From: Ancylostoma caninum
Taxonomy: Eukaryota; Nematoda; Chromadorea; Rhabditida; Ancylostomatidae
Reading direction: 5' to 3'
NCBI GenBank assembly: GCA_037903475.1
Contig: JBAJFG010000047.1
Location: 4,316,001 to 4,380,000, forward strand
Length of the DNA stretch: 64,000 nucleotides
Shown here: positions 52,160-64,000 of the stretch, piece by piece
Layout of the letters: every line of letters begins with the position of its first letter
Numbering within the stretch: position 1 is the first letter of the stretch
The notes under the pieces: generated by a model
Databases searched by the model: none
What the model was told of the DNA's origin: nothing
The model's input: the letters and a program-made list of their open reading frames with translations, nothing else
Made by a program: the position numbers and the translations under genes

Positions 52160-53059
52160 CAGAGATCCAATGAAAAAAGGAGGTCGTTGTTCGAAGACAC
52201 AAGACAAAACTTGCATCGCGTTGCGAAAAACGAGAAACAACAAAAGATTGAGTTCTCAAACATGTTTTCAAGGTTACAAGGATGAAAAAAGTGTGCGAAT
52301 GCTGCAAAGGATTCCAAGCAAAGACTCCAAGAATTCTCTTCCTTTCATCCAAAGATGAAAATCCCAATTTCCAGTAGCTAAAGAGATTAAGATCTTCTGC
52401 TTGTGCGGATTACAATGGTCTACGAGATAACGAAAAGTTTCGAGAACGGCATATAGGAGTGCAGAGGTATCCTATGCACTCCATAAATACCAAAGTTGAG
52501 ATAAAAGATACATATTCAGAGATGATAGATCTCGTACTAGCGATGGTGTGCGTGATTATAAATAAAGATTCACAATAGATCTGTTCTCTAGCACTCCCTA
52601 GCAAAGAATTACTGAGAGAACTGAAAAGACTTGAAAACGACATCCGAAAGACATAAACTGTGCATCTTCCCTATTCGCTAGAAGCAGATAACCGTTATCA
52701 AAAAAAAAAAAAACAAACTTTCCTACCTTTCCGGAAAAAGGTAAGAAGGAACCCTGAATTGGTGACTGAAAATGTCGACCAACATTAAACCAAACGCCAA
52801 TAGAAAAGGGAACAAAAGGACGAAAATATAAATATAACCAAAACTAAGACATTACTTTCTAATTTTGAACTGGAACCAACTTTTAAACAAAAATCCTTGG
52901 TCCATACAATGTTTCCATACCATTCACCTTCGCTTTGGCCACAAAAAATAAAAGAATTCGGCCAAACACTGTTACCCAGGTCATCTGTTGAGAAAACAAG
53001 CACTCTTATTCACTCGTGGATAGAATCACCCTCGCCTCACTGACAGTCTCGGTGAAAAT
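52160..53059. other. Intergenic
   Basis: Upstream flank of eL14, with an A-homopolymer at about 52699-52713. No gene supported. Confidence 0.4.
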
Positions 53060-53222
53060 GGAGTTGGGGGGGGGACTCCTGTGAAGCCTAAGCCAAAGTT
53101 TTAGGTTTAGGCTTAAACCCATGCTTAAGCAAAGTAATAGACTTAGGTTTAGCCTAGTGCTTTTGCTTAGACTTACGAGATGAAGCCTATCACCTTTTAT
53201 AGAGTGCGCCCCCCCCAACTCC
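53060..53222. repeat. Inverted G/C-tract repeat enclosing TTAGGC-like words
   Basis: GGAGTTGGGGGGGG at the left pairs with CCCCCCCCAACTCC at the right. Between them are many degenerate copies of TTAGGC/GCCTAA (for example GCCTAAGCC, TTTAGGTTTAGGCTTAAACC), the nematode telomere hexamer. It may be a small fold-back element or an eroded interstitial telomere-like tract. Confidence 0.6.
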
Positions 53223-55029
53223 CTTTTCGCCATTTTTTTGAAATAAATATGACATGATCGGTGCAAAAATGTAAGCTCCATATTTGGTGATTAAAATCCT
53301 TCAAGAACTATACATTTGTATAGCGTCATTTTTCCTTTGGTACTGCATTTTGCAGCACAACAAACAACCACGGATTTCCACTGCAAAGCAACAAAACAAT
53401 CAAAATGCCGCTATTTGCTGTGAAAAGCGCCAGTAATCCAGTTACCTTTAGCTGCCGAGAATCACGCTAGATAAGCTAATTGATACTAGTGCGTACGGAG
53501 CTATTTACAAGCAAACCAGTTAGTAATAAAGTCATACTCAATGCACCACAAGGGATGCGAAAAGGCATAAAAAATGGGGGAAGTGGTGAATATCAGCAAA
53601 AATTAGGCGGGATTGAAAAATTCCGGAAATTATGCAAAATTGGAGAAATAATAGGTGAAAACGTTAGCAGACCTCAATTACGATCCAGTAACTTACTTAG
53701 AAAGGAAGAAAAGAAGAACAAAAATTGCGGTGGGCATTTAGTGAAAAAGTACCGATTTTATTCCAATTAAACCCCATATAAATTCAATATACCCGAAATA
53801 TATGCCTCGTACGTTAAAAAAGCTACCAAAGCAATCTCCACCCAAAAAAGGAAAGTGTAAATTTTTCCAAGTTTTTTAAAATGCAAAAGCAAAAGTTTCA
53901 CAGGTTGAACCATAAGACTCGCCCAACAATAAAAAACTATCCGAAATTGTCCCGGTGTAAAAAAGAGCTAAAATCCATACGTAGTTTTCCTGGAAAAAGA
54001 ACAAGACACTGAGGACTGGAAACTACGAAAACCATAACAACTCCTTGATTTTTTCAACGTAAACACAGAAAGAAGGTAATAAACGTCACACGTACCTCTT
54101 CAGAACAATTCTCCCTTCATTTTAGTACCAAAACAATGAGGCAAACTACTCCAGTACTCCCAGAAACTTAAAAATAAAGCAAACAAATTTAGGCTGAAAA
54201 ATGAAATCGCTTCGATTGGGGAGTGCTGCGAAACGTCGGACGTTCGTCGCGGGACCGCCGCCACGATTCGCGTCCTTTAATAAGCGAGTTGCGAAAGCTT
54301 CAATAATTCTGTGAAGTTGATGAAGTTCGGCGGGGCGTTGTTTGTTTTGTCATTCACGCCGTTATGTCGATATCATTGTGCTTCTACAGCCACTTAAAAG
54401 GCTTTTAAATGACTTGGGTAACTAAACATTTGTTAATAGGCTTGAGCCGGCCAGCTGGGATGTTTTCCCCGCATTTTCCGCATTTTTTGTCTTCCTTTAT
54501 TCTTTATTTGCATGCCATGTTATTCTTTCCGTAACAGCGCCCACCTGGGTATTGATTTCCATTGATTTCACCTGGTAATTTGATCCATTTTCAAGCTCAT
54601 CCCTCTCCAAGCCATCCAACCATTCAGTCCTGAGGTTTTGCAGCTTCGAACGCTTCAAATGCTTGTTTGTGCAGCTATTCATTTGATTTGTTCAATGACT
54701 CAAGTGAAATGATCACACTTGAGACCGTTCCACAGATTCTTCTTCTCATCTTCTTGCGTGCCTCCGTTCTATTTTTAGCATTTGTAAAAAAAAGTGACTA
54801 GAGGACTTGCTCAGGAGCAGATGTGCTGGTTTCGAGAGTTCGTTGCCTAAATTAGGTTGCAAGTACTTTCTCTCTCTGTTTCTAGTTTCACTTACTTCTA
54901 GCTTGTTGAATTATCGCCACTTTTACTTCTGCGATGAAGCTTGCAAATTGTTTTCATTATTTCAAATCAAAAGAACGCCGTTGGGCCTATTCACTTATCT
55001 ACACATCTTCATTGATGTGCCTATTGTAT
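53223..55029. other. Intergenic
   Basis: AT-rich. The 96-codon frame at 53480-53770 has no recognisable domain. A GC-rich patch lies at 54220-54290. No gene supported. Confidence 0.4.
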
Positions 55030-55403
55030 TTAGGACTGAATAAAAATCGAATAATTTTGTTGCTTCAATTAATAGTTTAGAAAACAATTTTAACATCCAG
55101 ATATTCGAGAATGAGAAAGCGCTGAAGCTCTTGTTCTCTCGCTCATACAGCACTACATTGGTCCCTAATGTTGGAACATTCGAATTTTCCATTCATTCCA
55201 AATCGAACATTTTGCTTTCAGATATCGAATATTCCGGAAAAAAATGGAAAATTTGAATGTTTCAGCATTAGAGATCCACGTATTGCTGTATCAGAGAGAA
55301 GAAGAGCTTGAGGGCTTATCCTCGGATGTCTGAATGTTTAAATTGTTTCCTAACTTGTAAGTCAAAGTAACAAATAAATTATTCGATTTTTATTAGGTCC
55401 TAA
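55030..55403. mobile_element. 374-bp fold-back element
   Basis: Two arms of about 165 bp (55030-55195 and 55236-55403) are inverted copies separated by about 40 bp. Ends are TTAGGACTGAATAAAAATCG and, from the right, TTAGGACCTAATAAAAATCG. Arm identity is roughly 80% by eye. Transcription through it would give a long double-stranded RNA hairpin. No coding capacity and no clear target duplication. Confidence 0.82.
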
Positions 55404-56320
55404 GTGTAGTGCATATCTTATAAGAAGAAAATAGATTCATAGAATATCGTTATTTTAAGGAGACTATTCAGATTCCCTCAGTAATTGTCAAGGTTCACCC
55501 AAGTTTATTTCCAACCACATCTTGCTTTTTCATTTCATTTTCCCTCCCTATTATTTGATTTTCTCGAAGTTTTGATTTCCTAGATTCTGCCTAGTTACAC
55601 AAAAATTACCGCATTGATTAGATTCATTGCAGTTGAGGCAGGATTTTCGTTCTTTGCTCAGCTGATCTCATTTTTATCGCAGTGTTGATGTCCAGGCTTC
55701 CGGAAACTGTCCGGTTTAACTTTTGTTTTGAAAGGTTTGCATTTCTCGCACACTTTCTTCAGGCCCTGTACTCAATATATCCTATTCAGTCGCCTAAACG
55801 GATATATTGATATGGTTCTAATATCCTTTTTCAATAAAAATTTATCCAAGGCTATTTGGTCCATATCCGTGGGCAAGTTTTCACTGCAGGTTATCTCTAT
55901 CCGATTGAATTCCAGTTGATAATGATAAACTATCACGTAGTAATCAGTGCGTGTTGTTCCTCATCAACACGTTTACTCCATAAGCACGTGGGTGGATAAA
56001 TTATATTGGATAGCGTGATGGGTAAAGACCGGTGGGAGTGAATGTGTAACCTACTTGTTTTCCCTTCCGCAATTGAACATGTTGGATGCGAGTTCAGAAG
56101 ACACCATTGTCAGTTATCAAATATGATCAGTTTTTTTTTTTCGAAAAATTCTCCTCCCATGCTTCTCTCACGGCTAAATACTTTGGATGCGTGCCCAGAC
56201 GACGCTGCCATTTTTCCACCATCATTTCATATTGATTTTTCATTTCACGCTTATATACAGTACTCATTGCTCCCATACTTCCGTATTTGGATTACTTATC
56301 ACTATCACACGATTTATCTA
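55404..56320. other. Intergenic
   Basis: No supported gene. An open frame at 56042-56323 lacks motifs. Confidence 0.4.
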
Positions 56321-56565
56321 TGAAATCCGGTAAGTCGCGTAATAGTGATAAGAAAGCCAAATGCGGAAGTACGGGGGCAGTGAATATGTTGATTTATAGT
56401 TCGGTCTTTCCTTTCAAAAAAAAAATGCTGCCACGAATTCTTCTCATGGTCATAACCCGTAATTTAATGTTCCTTTTTCAGCTTCAGCTATATTACAGTG
56501 AAGTCTGTAATGTACCTCCAGTAATCATCCGTTGTGGCACAAAAATACAAGAAAAAAATTCATAG
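56321..56565 (+). CDS. Low-confidence small open frame
   Basis: From ATG at 56321, MKSGKSRNSDKKAKCGSTGA is hydrophilic and basic, unlike the surrounding noise. A hydrophobic middle follows, then, after an acceptor-like CCTTTTTCAG, YYSEVCNVPPVIIRCGTKIQ and a stop. It may be one frame or two exons with the hydrophobic part as intron (donor GTGAAT at about 56381). No family recognised. Confidence 0.27.
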
Positions 56566-56732
56566 TTTTACCGAATTACAATTAGAATTGGAAACGCATG
56601 ATTCAGTTAGTTCATCAAGTTGAGAGCTTCTTCGACCAATCGAATATCCGAGAAAAAGGAAGCTCTACTGCTCTTTTCATCACTCTTTCACGAATGCATT
56701 GCTATCTCTCTGTAGTTCTGTCCGTTGCTCTC

Positions 56733-56825
56733 TCTCTCTCTCTCCCTCTCTCTCCCCCTCTCTCCCTCTCTCTCCCTCCCTCCCTCCCTCCCTCCCTCCC
56801 TCCCTCCCTCCCTCCCTCCCTCCCG
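56733..56825. repeat. (CT)n/(CCCT)n microsatellite
   Basis: CT and CCCT units with no interruption other than unit switching. Ser/Leu/Pro frames over it are artefacts. Confidence 0.95.
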
Positions 56826-57453
56826 CTCTCTCTCCGTATATTTCGAATTTCCTACTTATTCGTTACCAAATATTCGAATTTGAATAGACTTAATGCACTT
56901 CTCGGTCCTGTCCAATCTAAACAGCTTTCCCACTGTTTCTTTTTTGATGTGGTTCGAAGTCTACAAGGAGATGGGGGAGAGGGGGGAGAGTTTGTGGGCA
57001 GGGGAATCATCTGTTTTCAGTAGCTAATACACATTTTGTTTGTTTGCAATGTTTGGCGATTTGCTAATAAATGGGTGCTTTAACATGAGCCAGCATGTAA
57101 TAACGAGACAGTTTGTTTTTCTAGCACTATCGAGTGAATCCATCAGTTTCGTTCATCGTTTTTGAACAGTGAAAGCTGTTCAATCCAGTTCATCTGGTCA
57201 TTGCAACGGCTTTTGATACCGGGCTCAGTTTGGTTACTGATCCAATTGCAGGCTTTTTACAGCTAATATCTTTAATTTGTCTACAATTCTATGTTTTATC
57301 CAGGTTTCTGTACAATTATATCCATTTTTGCAACTCATCATGGTTTTTTCTCCTTCTAAAAGCTTTCTTTCCTGTTTTTCCTTTACACTTTTTGCCGGTG
57401 ATCGCATTTATTCGGGTAGTTTTTCTGTCCCAGTTTTGATCTGTGTTCTAGCT
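56826..57453. other. Upstream region of the CASC3-like gene
   Basis: No exon supported. TTCTAG directly before CT-ATG (57445-57456) or the TGTCCCAG at about 57427-57434 could accept a spliced leader. Confidence 0.45.
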
Positions 57454-59253
57454 ATGTCGGAGGAGGCTGCAACCACTCCATCCGCCATAGCTGAAAATGG
57501 GGAGAAATCGGCGGAAGATCAGACCACCGAGAAAATGGCTGAGATGAAGGTAGACGAGAAGAAGGGGGAGGAAAAGAAGGAAGAGAAGGAGGAGAACAAG
57601 GAAGAGAAGAAGGAGACCGCCGAACAACCTTCGGAAGCCGATCAGGACGCCAAGAGTGACGTAAGTGATTAAAGCTGTTGTGATTTTTCTCAATATTTCT
57701 ATTATTTGTGTATTCTGCTTGTTTTTTTTCGCTCTTTTCGTCGGCAATTGTTTTCTTTTCCTTTCGAAATCTATTGAACGAAATCTAACCCCGTGTGAAC
57801 ACAGCTGTTTTTTGAGTCAAGAACACAGTTTGTAGCCTTTTCAGCCAAGGGAAAATGGCGATGACGGCTTCCATACACCAGAAGCTACGGACGAAGGGCA
57901 GAAAGAAGGTAACTCTATATATCACCTAGATTTACTAGTTTTTCCTGGGATAGCAGATGTTAATCCTAATTACGCTCTAAGTGAAGGTTAATTTATTTAA
58001 TTTGTAGTGTTTTACTGGAGTTTTTTTTTTGTAAATAGTTTGCAAGAGTCCTTTATGACCTGTTTTTCTAACATTTCTCAGTTTAAAAGAGCGCCTTTTT
58101 TATTTCTGTGGGACCTTCTGAACAGCTCAAAAGGGGTGCTATGTGAAGAAAGTTTTTTCTTCGCAGCTCTACTGCATACTGCACCATTTTAGGGGAGGCT
58201 GGTGAGCCAGGTGAGACCACCAAACTTGACGACGATGAGATCGAGGACAATCCTGCATATATTCCTCGAAAAGGTTAGTTTTTTTTTTAAATAATTTGCT
58301 TACATTTGTTTAAACACATAGTCCTGGTAGTTTCTAGTGTGTCCAACTTGAAGACTTTTTCTCTAGGTCATTCATAGCTTTGGCCTTGTTTTAATTGTTT
58401 TGTATCGATTCAGGTAGGTATTATATGCACGATTCCCGCGATGCTGAAGAAGAAGTGGAGGAGGAGAAGAAGACGAGTCGAGCTGATGGGACTTGGAAAC
58501 ATGACAGGTCAGGAGCAAGCTAATGGTGTTTCTTCTTGTTTTCTGTGTCGTAACGCAATGTCGTTGTCATTTTTATTCGCTTTGAAGAAAGCTGGAGGCA
58601 TATGGGACTCGTTCTAGGTTTGACGAACGTTGGCAACGTCCGAAGACAAAGAAACAAATCATGACACGTTATGGTTTTGACATTCGAGAGGGGGAAACTC
58701 AGGAAGAAGCTGAAGAGAACCAACGAAAACGGCAGGCGGAGAAGGTTCAGGGTTTTATTCCGCTTTTTTTTCTGGACTTTCTTCGAAAGCAAAGCGCTGG
58801 GCAACACTTCTGTTTCTGCAGATACTTTTTCTTTGTCTTTCTGTAGTTTTATTTTTAAAAAATGGTCTGGAAGAGAAGTCTGCTGTTTCGGAGGGCAATG
58901 CAGTCCTATCCGCACACTGCACCCTCCCACAATTATAAGAATACATCTAGGTTCCGTCAACAACAGGTCTTTCTGAAAGACAGTACTTCCAGACGAAAAA
59001 AGAGGGTGCCGGTGATGCGGAAGCTTCCGGAGAGAAGAGACGGGCGAAGAAAACGCGTATGTGTTTGACCTGCTCCGGTTATCTTTCCTTTCCACAAGAT
59101 TACTTTGTTTTTCTACATCTTTTTCATTGCTAGCCAAAGCAAAGCCGCGCCCACGCACTGAAGGAACAGGCAGTGCGTCGACGAGAACTCGACCACAAAA
59201 GATCCAGAAGTCGGAGAAGCAATCCACGGATGAACGACCTTCGCAAGAAGGAG
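57454..59253 (+). CDS. CASC3/MLN51/Barentsz exon-junction-complex protein, 5' part
   Basis: Exons 57454-57660, 57845-57908, 58193-58273, 58414-58507, 58618-58744, 58993-59056 and 59134-59253, all phase-compatible. The N terminus (MSEEAATTPSAIAENG) leads into a Lys/Glu-rich stretch. Exons 3-5 carry the SELOR domain that binds eIF4A3 and RNA: NPAYIPRKG, RYYMHDSRD, GTWKHDRFDERWQRPK and IMTRYGFDIREGE; the conserved Trp of WKHD is kept, and YY stands where FF is common. Later exons are basic and low-complexity (PKAKPRPRTEGTG). CASC3 is a core exon-junction-complex subunit in mRNA surveillance and localisation. The last exon seen ends in phase 1 at GTGCGT. No 3' exon is visible in the remaining 4.7 kb, so the gene is incomplete here, or it ends by reading into the intron at 59297. 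Confidence 0.92.
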
Positions 59254-59297
59254 GTGCGTTTTTACCAGTCGTTTTCTTCAATTTTTTTTCTATCTAG

Positions 59298-62200
59298 TTG
59301 ATTCACTGTTCCAATTTTTCATCGGAATTGACCGTATTTCACAGTATTAACATCAAGATATGGTTAGCGTCCTGTCTTCCAACTTTCATTTGTCAAGTTT
59401 GCATGCTGGGAACATCCTCATGCACTGTACCTTTGTAACATAATTTCGTAATACATGCAGCGTCATGCTGCGGGAGAAAAACGCATGTCCAGTTTGTGTA
59501 ATTAATGTCGAGCCACGTAACAATGCAGTTGGGGAATATCGATAGAGATTTGAACATATGTGAGAGCTGTTTGGTGCATTCGGCGGCATTGAAACGTGGC
59601 AAGAGTTCGTGGGGGAGAGTTTGATTCTAATGTTGCAATTTTGGTCATGAGTTGCAATTTTGTTGGAATGCTAGGCAGGGTACAGCGAGTGACGATGGAT
59701 TATCACGGATGGTTACAGCGAGGGTAGAAATGAGCATCTAGACGTTGTATTCATCATTGCAAATGGTGGTAAAGCTTTGCTAGGGTAACGAACCAGATGT
59801 TTATAAATATCGCTTAGTCACCGGCAGAAATTGGTTGCCTGATGCTGTATCCATGAATATCGGGTAGACTTCTTGATCAGTGTCAGAAGAGCGGTAAACT
59901 TTGGGGATTATTGTAATTACCACGTGTAAAGTCAATGATGAATATGACTCCAGGGCTAGGATTCATGAAAAGAAGCCAAGCAAACCTGTGAGGGTTAGCG
60001 CTATCGGTTATTGCATAGACTACGTAACGCTGAGAGACTCAGGACGTCAAAGTTGGTTTGCTAGCCCGGCTTCGTCCAGTATGAAACAATCGTATGACTC
60101 CCCCTCATCCGCATAGAAGTGCCTACCACCCTTGCCATAACAATCCTCGCACCACTTTCTCCCCATGCGTTACCTAATCTACCCCATCTTGGCTGTTGGT
60201 CGTCACATGTTTACTCCGTTAACGTTGTTTCATATCGCAACAGTCAGAGATTGATACTGTACTAATAATGCTTCCCACTTTGTGCCTGATAGAAATGAAC
60301 AAACATACTGTTGGTGCACAAACGTTTTTGTAAGGTTATAGATCTCCACTGGTTAACTGGAGCGTGTTAATGGAGAACGGTGTTAATAGCTGTATAGTGA
60401 ACGTGTAGAACAGCGATGTGCGGGTAGCGAAAATTTTCCAAGGGGTTGCCTAACTCCTAGTTGTGAATCGCAGCATTCACGATGTTATGGCGATATTATG
60501 GACAGGGAAGAGGGTTTAATAAGTTCCTTTCGTGTTTAGGAATGAGGCACTGATTCTGACTGCTTCTTTGATGAAGCAGAACACTTCCTGCTAGATCTTA
60601 CAGCACGCGACTTTCTTTCGGTATTACGTATTAGTTTTAGTGATGCAGGTAAAAGCTTTGGGTTAAAAATTGACATTTGTGACTTCAAAAATTGGTAGTT
60701 TTCAAATTGTGGAGAAGTACAGTTTTTAACCCATCCCTGGATGGCATCCAACTGTCCCTGGCACTACCACTACTTATTTGTTCTTCATTTTGAATTGCAT
60801 GAAAGAGATTCAGCGGGAACAATTTGCATCTGCAGAGAATACTAATTGTGAAGCAAACAAAGACCAGACATCCTGTTAAATAACCGCATTGTTTAGAAGA
60901 AAGGGCTACAGAAGGTGACTTTAGAAAAAAGGGCAACAAAAGGTGACTCAGTAGTCGGTAGGTCCTCCTCTGTTTCTTGGCACTTTGATCACCCTGTTTC
61001 TCTTCTCTTAGAAGTTATTGCTGACAAAGTGAATATCCATGTTGTTCAGTCATTTACAATGACCTCTTTAGGTACATGAAGGGAGGCACACTATTTATTA
61101 TGGTCGCAGAAAAAAAAAAGCTCCAGCAACTTAACTCCAGTAGAGAGTATTTAGTGGCTATTTCCGGTTGGAGTGGGCCTTATTAAAGTGCGTTTCATAA
61201 ATACGTAGGCACCCCCAAATTAGTAGGTATCGCAACATTGCGCCGATTTTTGGAACCTCCAACCAAGTCTGTTGTATTTGGCATGTCACAAAACCCCTTG
61301 TCCGAAATTTCCATATCACGAGCTCAAGAGCCTGCTCCATGGTATCAAGGCCTCTATATCAGACCGATATCAGATCGTTTCATAAAGATGTAGACAGTAC
61401 CAGTAAGCTTGATTTTTTTTTAAATATTGTTCCTACCCAAGAGTATAAAAACGAAGGTATGATTAGTGGAACCTTACTAGCGTCATGGTGTAAGGCCCAC
61501 GTCTTTCTCTTGAGGGGCAAACACAAGCTGAAGCTCTCCACGCGGCTGCTTTTTCGAATCGTGCAATAGCCGAGGCTATACATATATGCTGACGTTCTTA
61601 TTATCTGGGATTCTCCCCCTTTACCTAGGACACTAACGTTAGTATCTGTTTTGATGTAGCGGCTTTTGCTTCTATATCTTTGTATGCTTGCACCAAGGAC
61701 AAAATCTGTTTTCTCTGAAGAGCTTGGGCGACGCTTTGATGCGTTAATTCCAGCTTATCACAGTGAGTCTCATGTGCTTGTAATCTTCTTTTCTTATAAA
61801 AAGATCCAGAAATCGTGAGTACATGACGTGACTGAATTGTAGGAAGGTTAGGGGATGGTTCCATAACATTTATGGAATACAGATACCATCTTATTGTCGG
61901 AAGTTGATCATGGTCAAATAGTCTGAATGTGAAATACGAAGGAAATTACATAAAATGAGAATATTTGAATTATGAGGCTTTTGCCACTAAAATGATGAGA
62001 GTTTCTACTCTTCTAAGGATTACTAGGATCACCTTTTCTAGCCTTCTTTTCATCGCTTGTTTCAATTTATAACTTCAGAAGTATAAATTTGTGGAAATAG
62101 TTTCATTTCGCAATTCCCTGCCTGGTCATGCCCCATATCCCGCCTCGCCCCATAAACATTTCTGCTATCACCACTGGCGCAGAAATGTAAAGATGGCCCG

Positions 62201-64000
62201 ATTTGGACTGGAGAAGGTTAAACCTAAAGTAGGGATGCCTCAGTATCCTTAGTCTGGCAGCAAAACCAGATTAGCAAACCATCTTTTATGTTCTGCGTCC
62301 TAAAATTACCCAGATAAACTAGAACACTAACCGTTGTTGGCTTGCCTGATTTACGATAAATACCATCCGTGATTTTGTATTCAGTAGAGTATGTAAAGGT
62401 AGTATGCGCAAAATGTTGAAGTTGGTTTGCAAACTTGGCTTAATTTTGCGGTTCATGAATCTATACTCAGAGTGTTGGTGGTGGAAAATCAATATTAAGA
62501 AAATTAGCGCTGGATTTCTTTTGTTGCAGGATTCCCAGTGGAATACAACCTTAATTAAATTTCAATCATTTGCAAGGAATACCTAGAAGGCGTGTTGAAA
62601 ACAGTTAAGCAAGCCAATCCTAATTGCACGGATAATTTTTTTTCAATTGCACAATTCCTGACCATTTTCCTCCGAAAGCAATCGAAAATTAATCACCAAC
62701 AGTTCCAACCTTGAAAACTACAAATGAACGTACTCTTTTTGTACTACAGAAGAGCCGGATACAAGCTGTACATTGTCTGGAACATGCCATTGCTCGAATT
62801 TTGGCTGGACGTTCTATTCGCCTCACCCTAGAAACAACTAGGTTTGGATGGCTGTTGGAGTATGAACGGTGTGGGGAAATACTGCTTCTGAGCATCGTCC
62901 GCTAAACAATTTTCTGGGATGTTCCGGATAGGTGCGATCATGGCAACGTTTTACGGTTCGTTACAGAATCAATACGTACTTGAATGCCGTATCATGGCCT
63001 GACCGAATTCTTTACGTGTTGTACTCTACCAGTTTTGCCCTTTGATAGTTCACCATGAGAGTGGGGGATGTTCCCGTCTGCTGTAGTGGACGTACTCGTA
63101 CGGGATTCACATCGGTGCCAATCGCTAGTTTTCGCCTCTGAGCATTCCTCATATCTTTGCACCTCCTATGAGGTTCTTCCTAGCTGTCTCCCTTATCTAC
63201 TTGTTAGTGAAAACACGAAGCAAGCTATGCCGCGATGAGCAGAGACTGCACCGGAATGGAACAGAACCGTTCTCCAAGCTTCCCTTGTTCAGTATTCGGA
63301 CTTCGGTCACTAGAATAGTTACCCATCTGATTTTCTCTGCTTTTCCAACAGTCATGGCCAGTCCCAGGCAATAGCTGACCATCAGAGCGATCAGCTCTTG
63401 CAACGACTACACGCTAAGTCGGAATGCATAGTATAGTGTGGAAAGTTCAGTTCATAAGAACGTCACGAACTTCCAGAACGATCAGGTTTCACCTGAAGTT
63501 TTTGGGATTTTTAGAGTTTTTGGTCTATTTGTAATGAGGAAGAGACGTATGCACTTTCAGTTGAGATATACGATCGATTCTCTCAATTTTGTGGAAAAAT
63601 TTTGCGCAGCTGTCCAGTATAAGCGATTTTACAGCAGTTGACATGAATTACGATACTTGTGGAGATTGTTTTAGTACTGTGAAAATATAACTGATTGTGG
63701 GATTGGTGAGAGAAGAAAGCCCATTTCTCTAGATTATTCAAAAAATATTCAAAAAGCAGAATTTTTCTCAGTAACTCTTTGTTTATGTTTGTTTCTGTTC
63801 GATCTCATCAACAGTGACACAACTTGACTTTTTCAAGTTCTTGGTTGTCAGTTGTCCTGATGTTGTAAAGTGCGTTGTGTGGGCATGAAAACACCATTTG
63901 AAATTGTCTGCACTTTATGACAAATTGGGGGCAGATTCATTCCGCATTATTTATGGGATATGGGATCGTTTTCATTGCGGGGAACTGTGAATATAAATCC
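59298..64000. other. Large gene-free stretch, perhaps a CASC3 intron
   Basis: AT-rich, with only short open frames lacking motifs. I see no splice-bounded exon, transposon end or RNA gene. If the CASC3-like gene continues, this is a very large intron for the locus. Confidence 0.4.

Noticed and set aside
56598..57023. Ser/Leu/Pro-rich open frame
   Set aside because: Covers the CT/CCCT microsatellite.
58520..59281. 253-codon minus-strand frame
   Set aside because: Antisense to five CASC3 exons and introns; no known motif and crosses plus-strand splice sites.

Overview
This is nuclear DNA from a nematode, most likely a clade V strongylid (hookworm-like) parasite. The evidence is short introns with TTTCAG-type acceptors, acceptor sites directly before start codons as expected for spliced-leader trans-splicing, a CAP/SCP-domain secreted protein of the kind expanded in strongylids, and many Tc1/mariner, RTE and MULE relics. 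Coding density is low. Most of the window is AT-rich intergenic or intronic sequence carrying decayed mobile elements. The species is inferred, not proven.

Layout: 0.2-1.6 kb is a long ATTC tetranucleotide satellite. 3.1-4.0 kb is a long fold-back element with mariner-type ends. 4.8-8.5 kb (+) is a 12-exon PPP1R16 (MYPT3/TIMAP-like) phosphatase-1 regulatory subunit whose introns are packed with a TTGATTTATTGATT motif. 11.5-12.7 kb is a full-length but broken mariner, and 16.2-16.6 kb a truncated relative. Between 13.7 and 22.1 kb are several small candidate genes: a two-TM protein, a 52-residue TM peptide and a 38-residue secreted peptide. 23.1-25.2 kb (-) is an RTE retrotransposon relic, cut by a 905-bp inverted-repeat element flanked by TTAA.

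25.6-33.8 kb (+) is the main gene of the window. It encodes a secreted-type protein with 27 tandem four-cysteine repeats, a Thr-rich linker and a C-terminal CAP domain; one intron holds an internally deleted mariner. 34.1-38.3 kb carries an RTE fragment, a MULE transposase-like gene (-), a perfect-stem hairpin and a tRNA-derived SINE. 40.1-42.3 kb is a TATAG-type minisatellite split by a Tc3-like transposon. 43-48 kb is repeat-rich.

49.4-49.9 kb (+) is a Ly6-type GPI-anchored protein gene. 51.5-52.1 kb (-) is a complete ribosomal protein eL14 gene. 57.5-59.3 kb (+) is the 5' part of a CASC3/Barentsz exon-junction-complex gene; its 3' exons were not found and may lie beyond the window. The clear host genes (PPP1R16, eL14, CASC3, CAP and Ly6 proteins) have unrelated functions, and no operon is evident.
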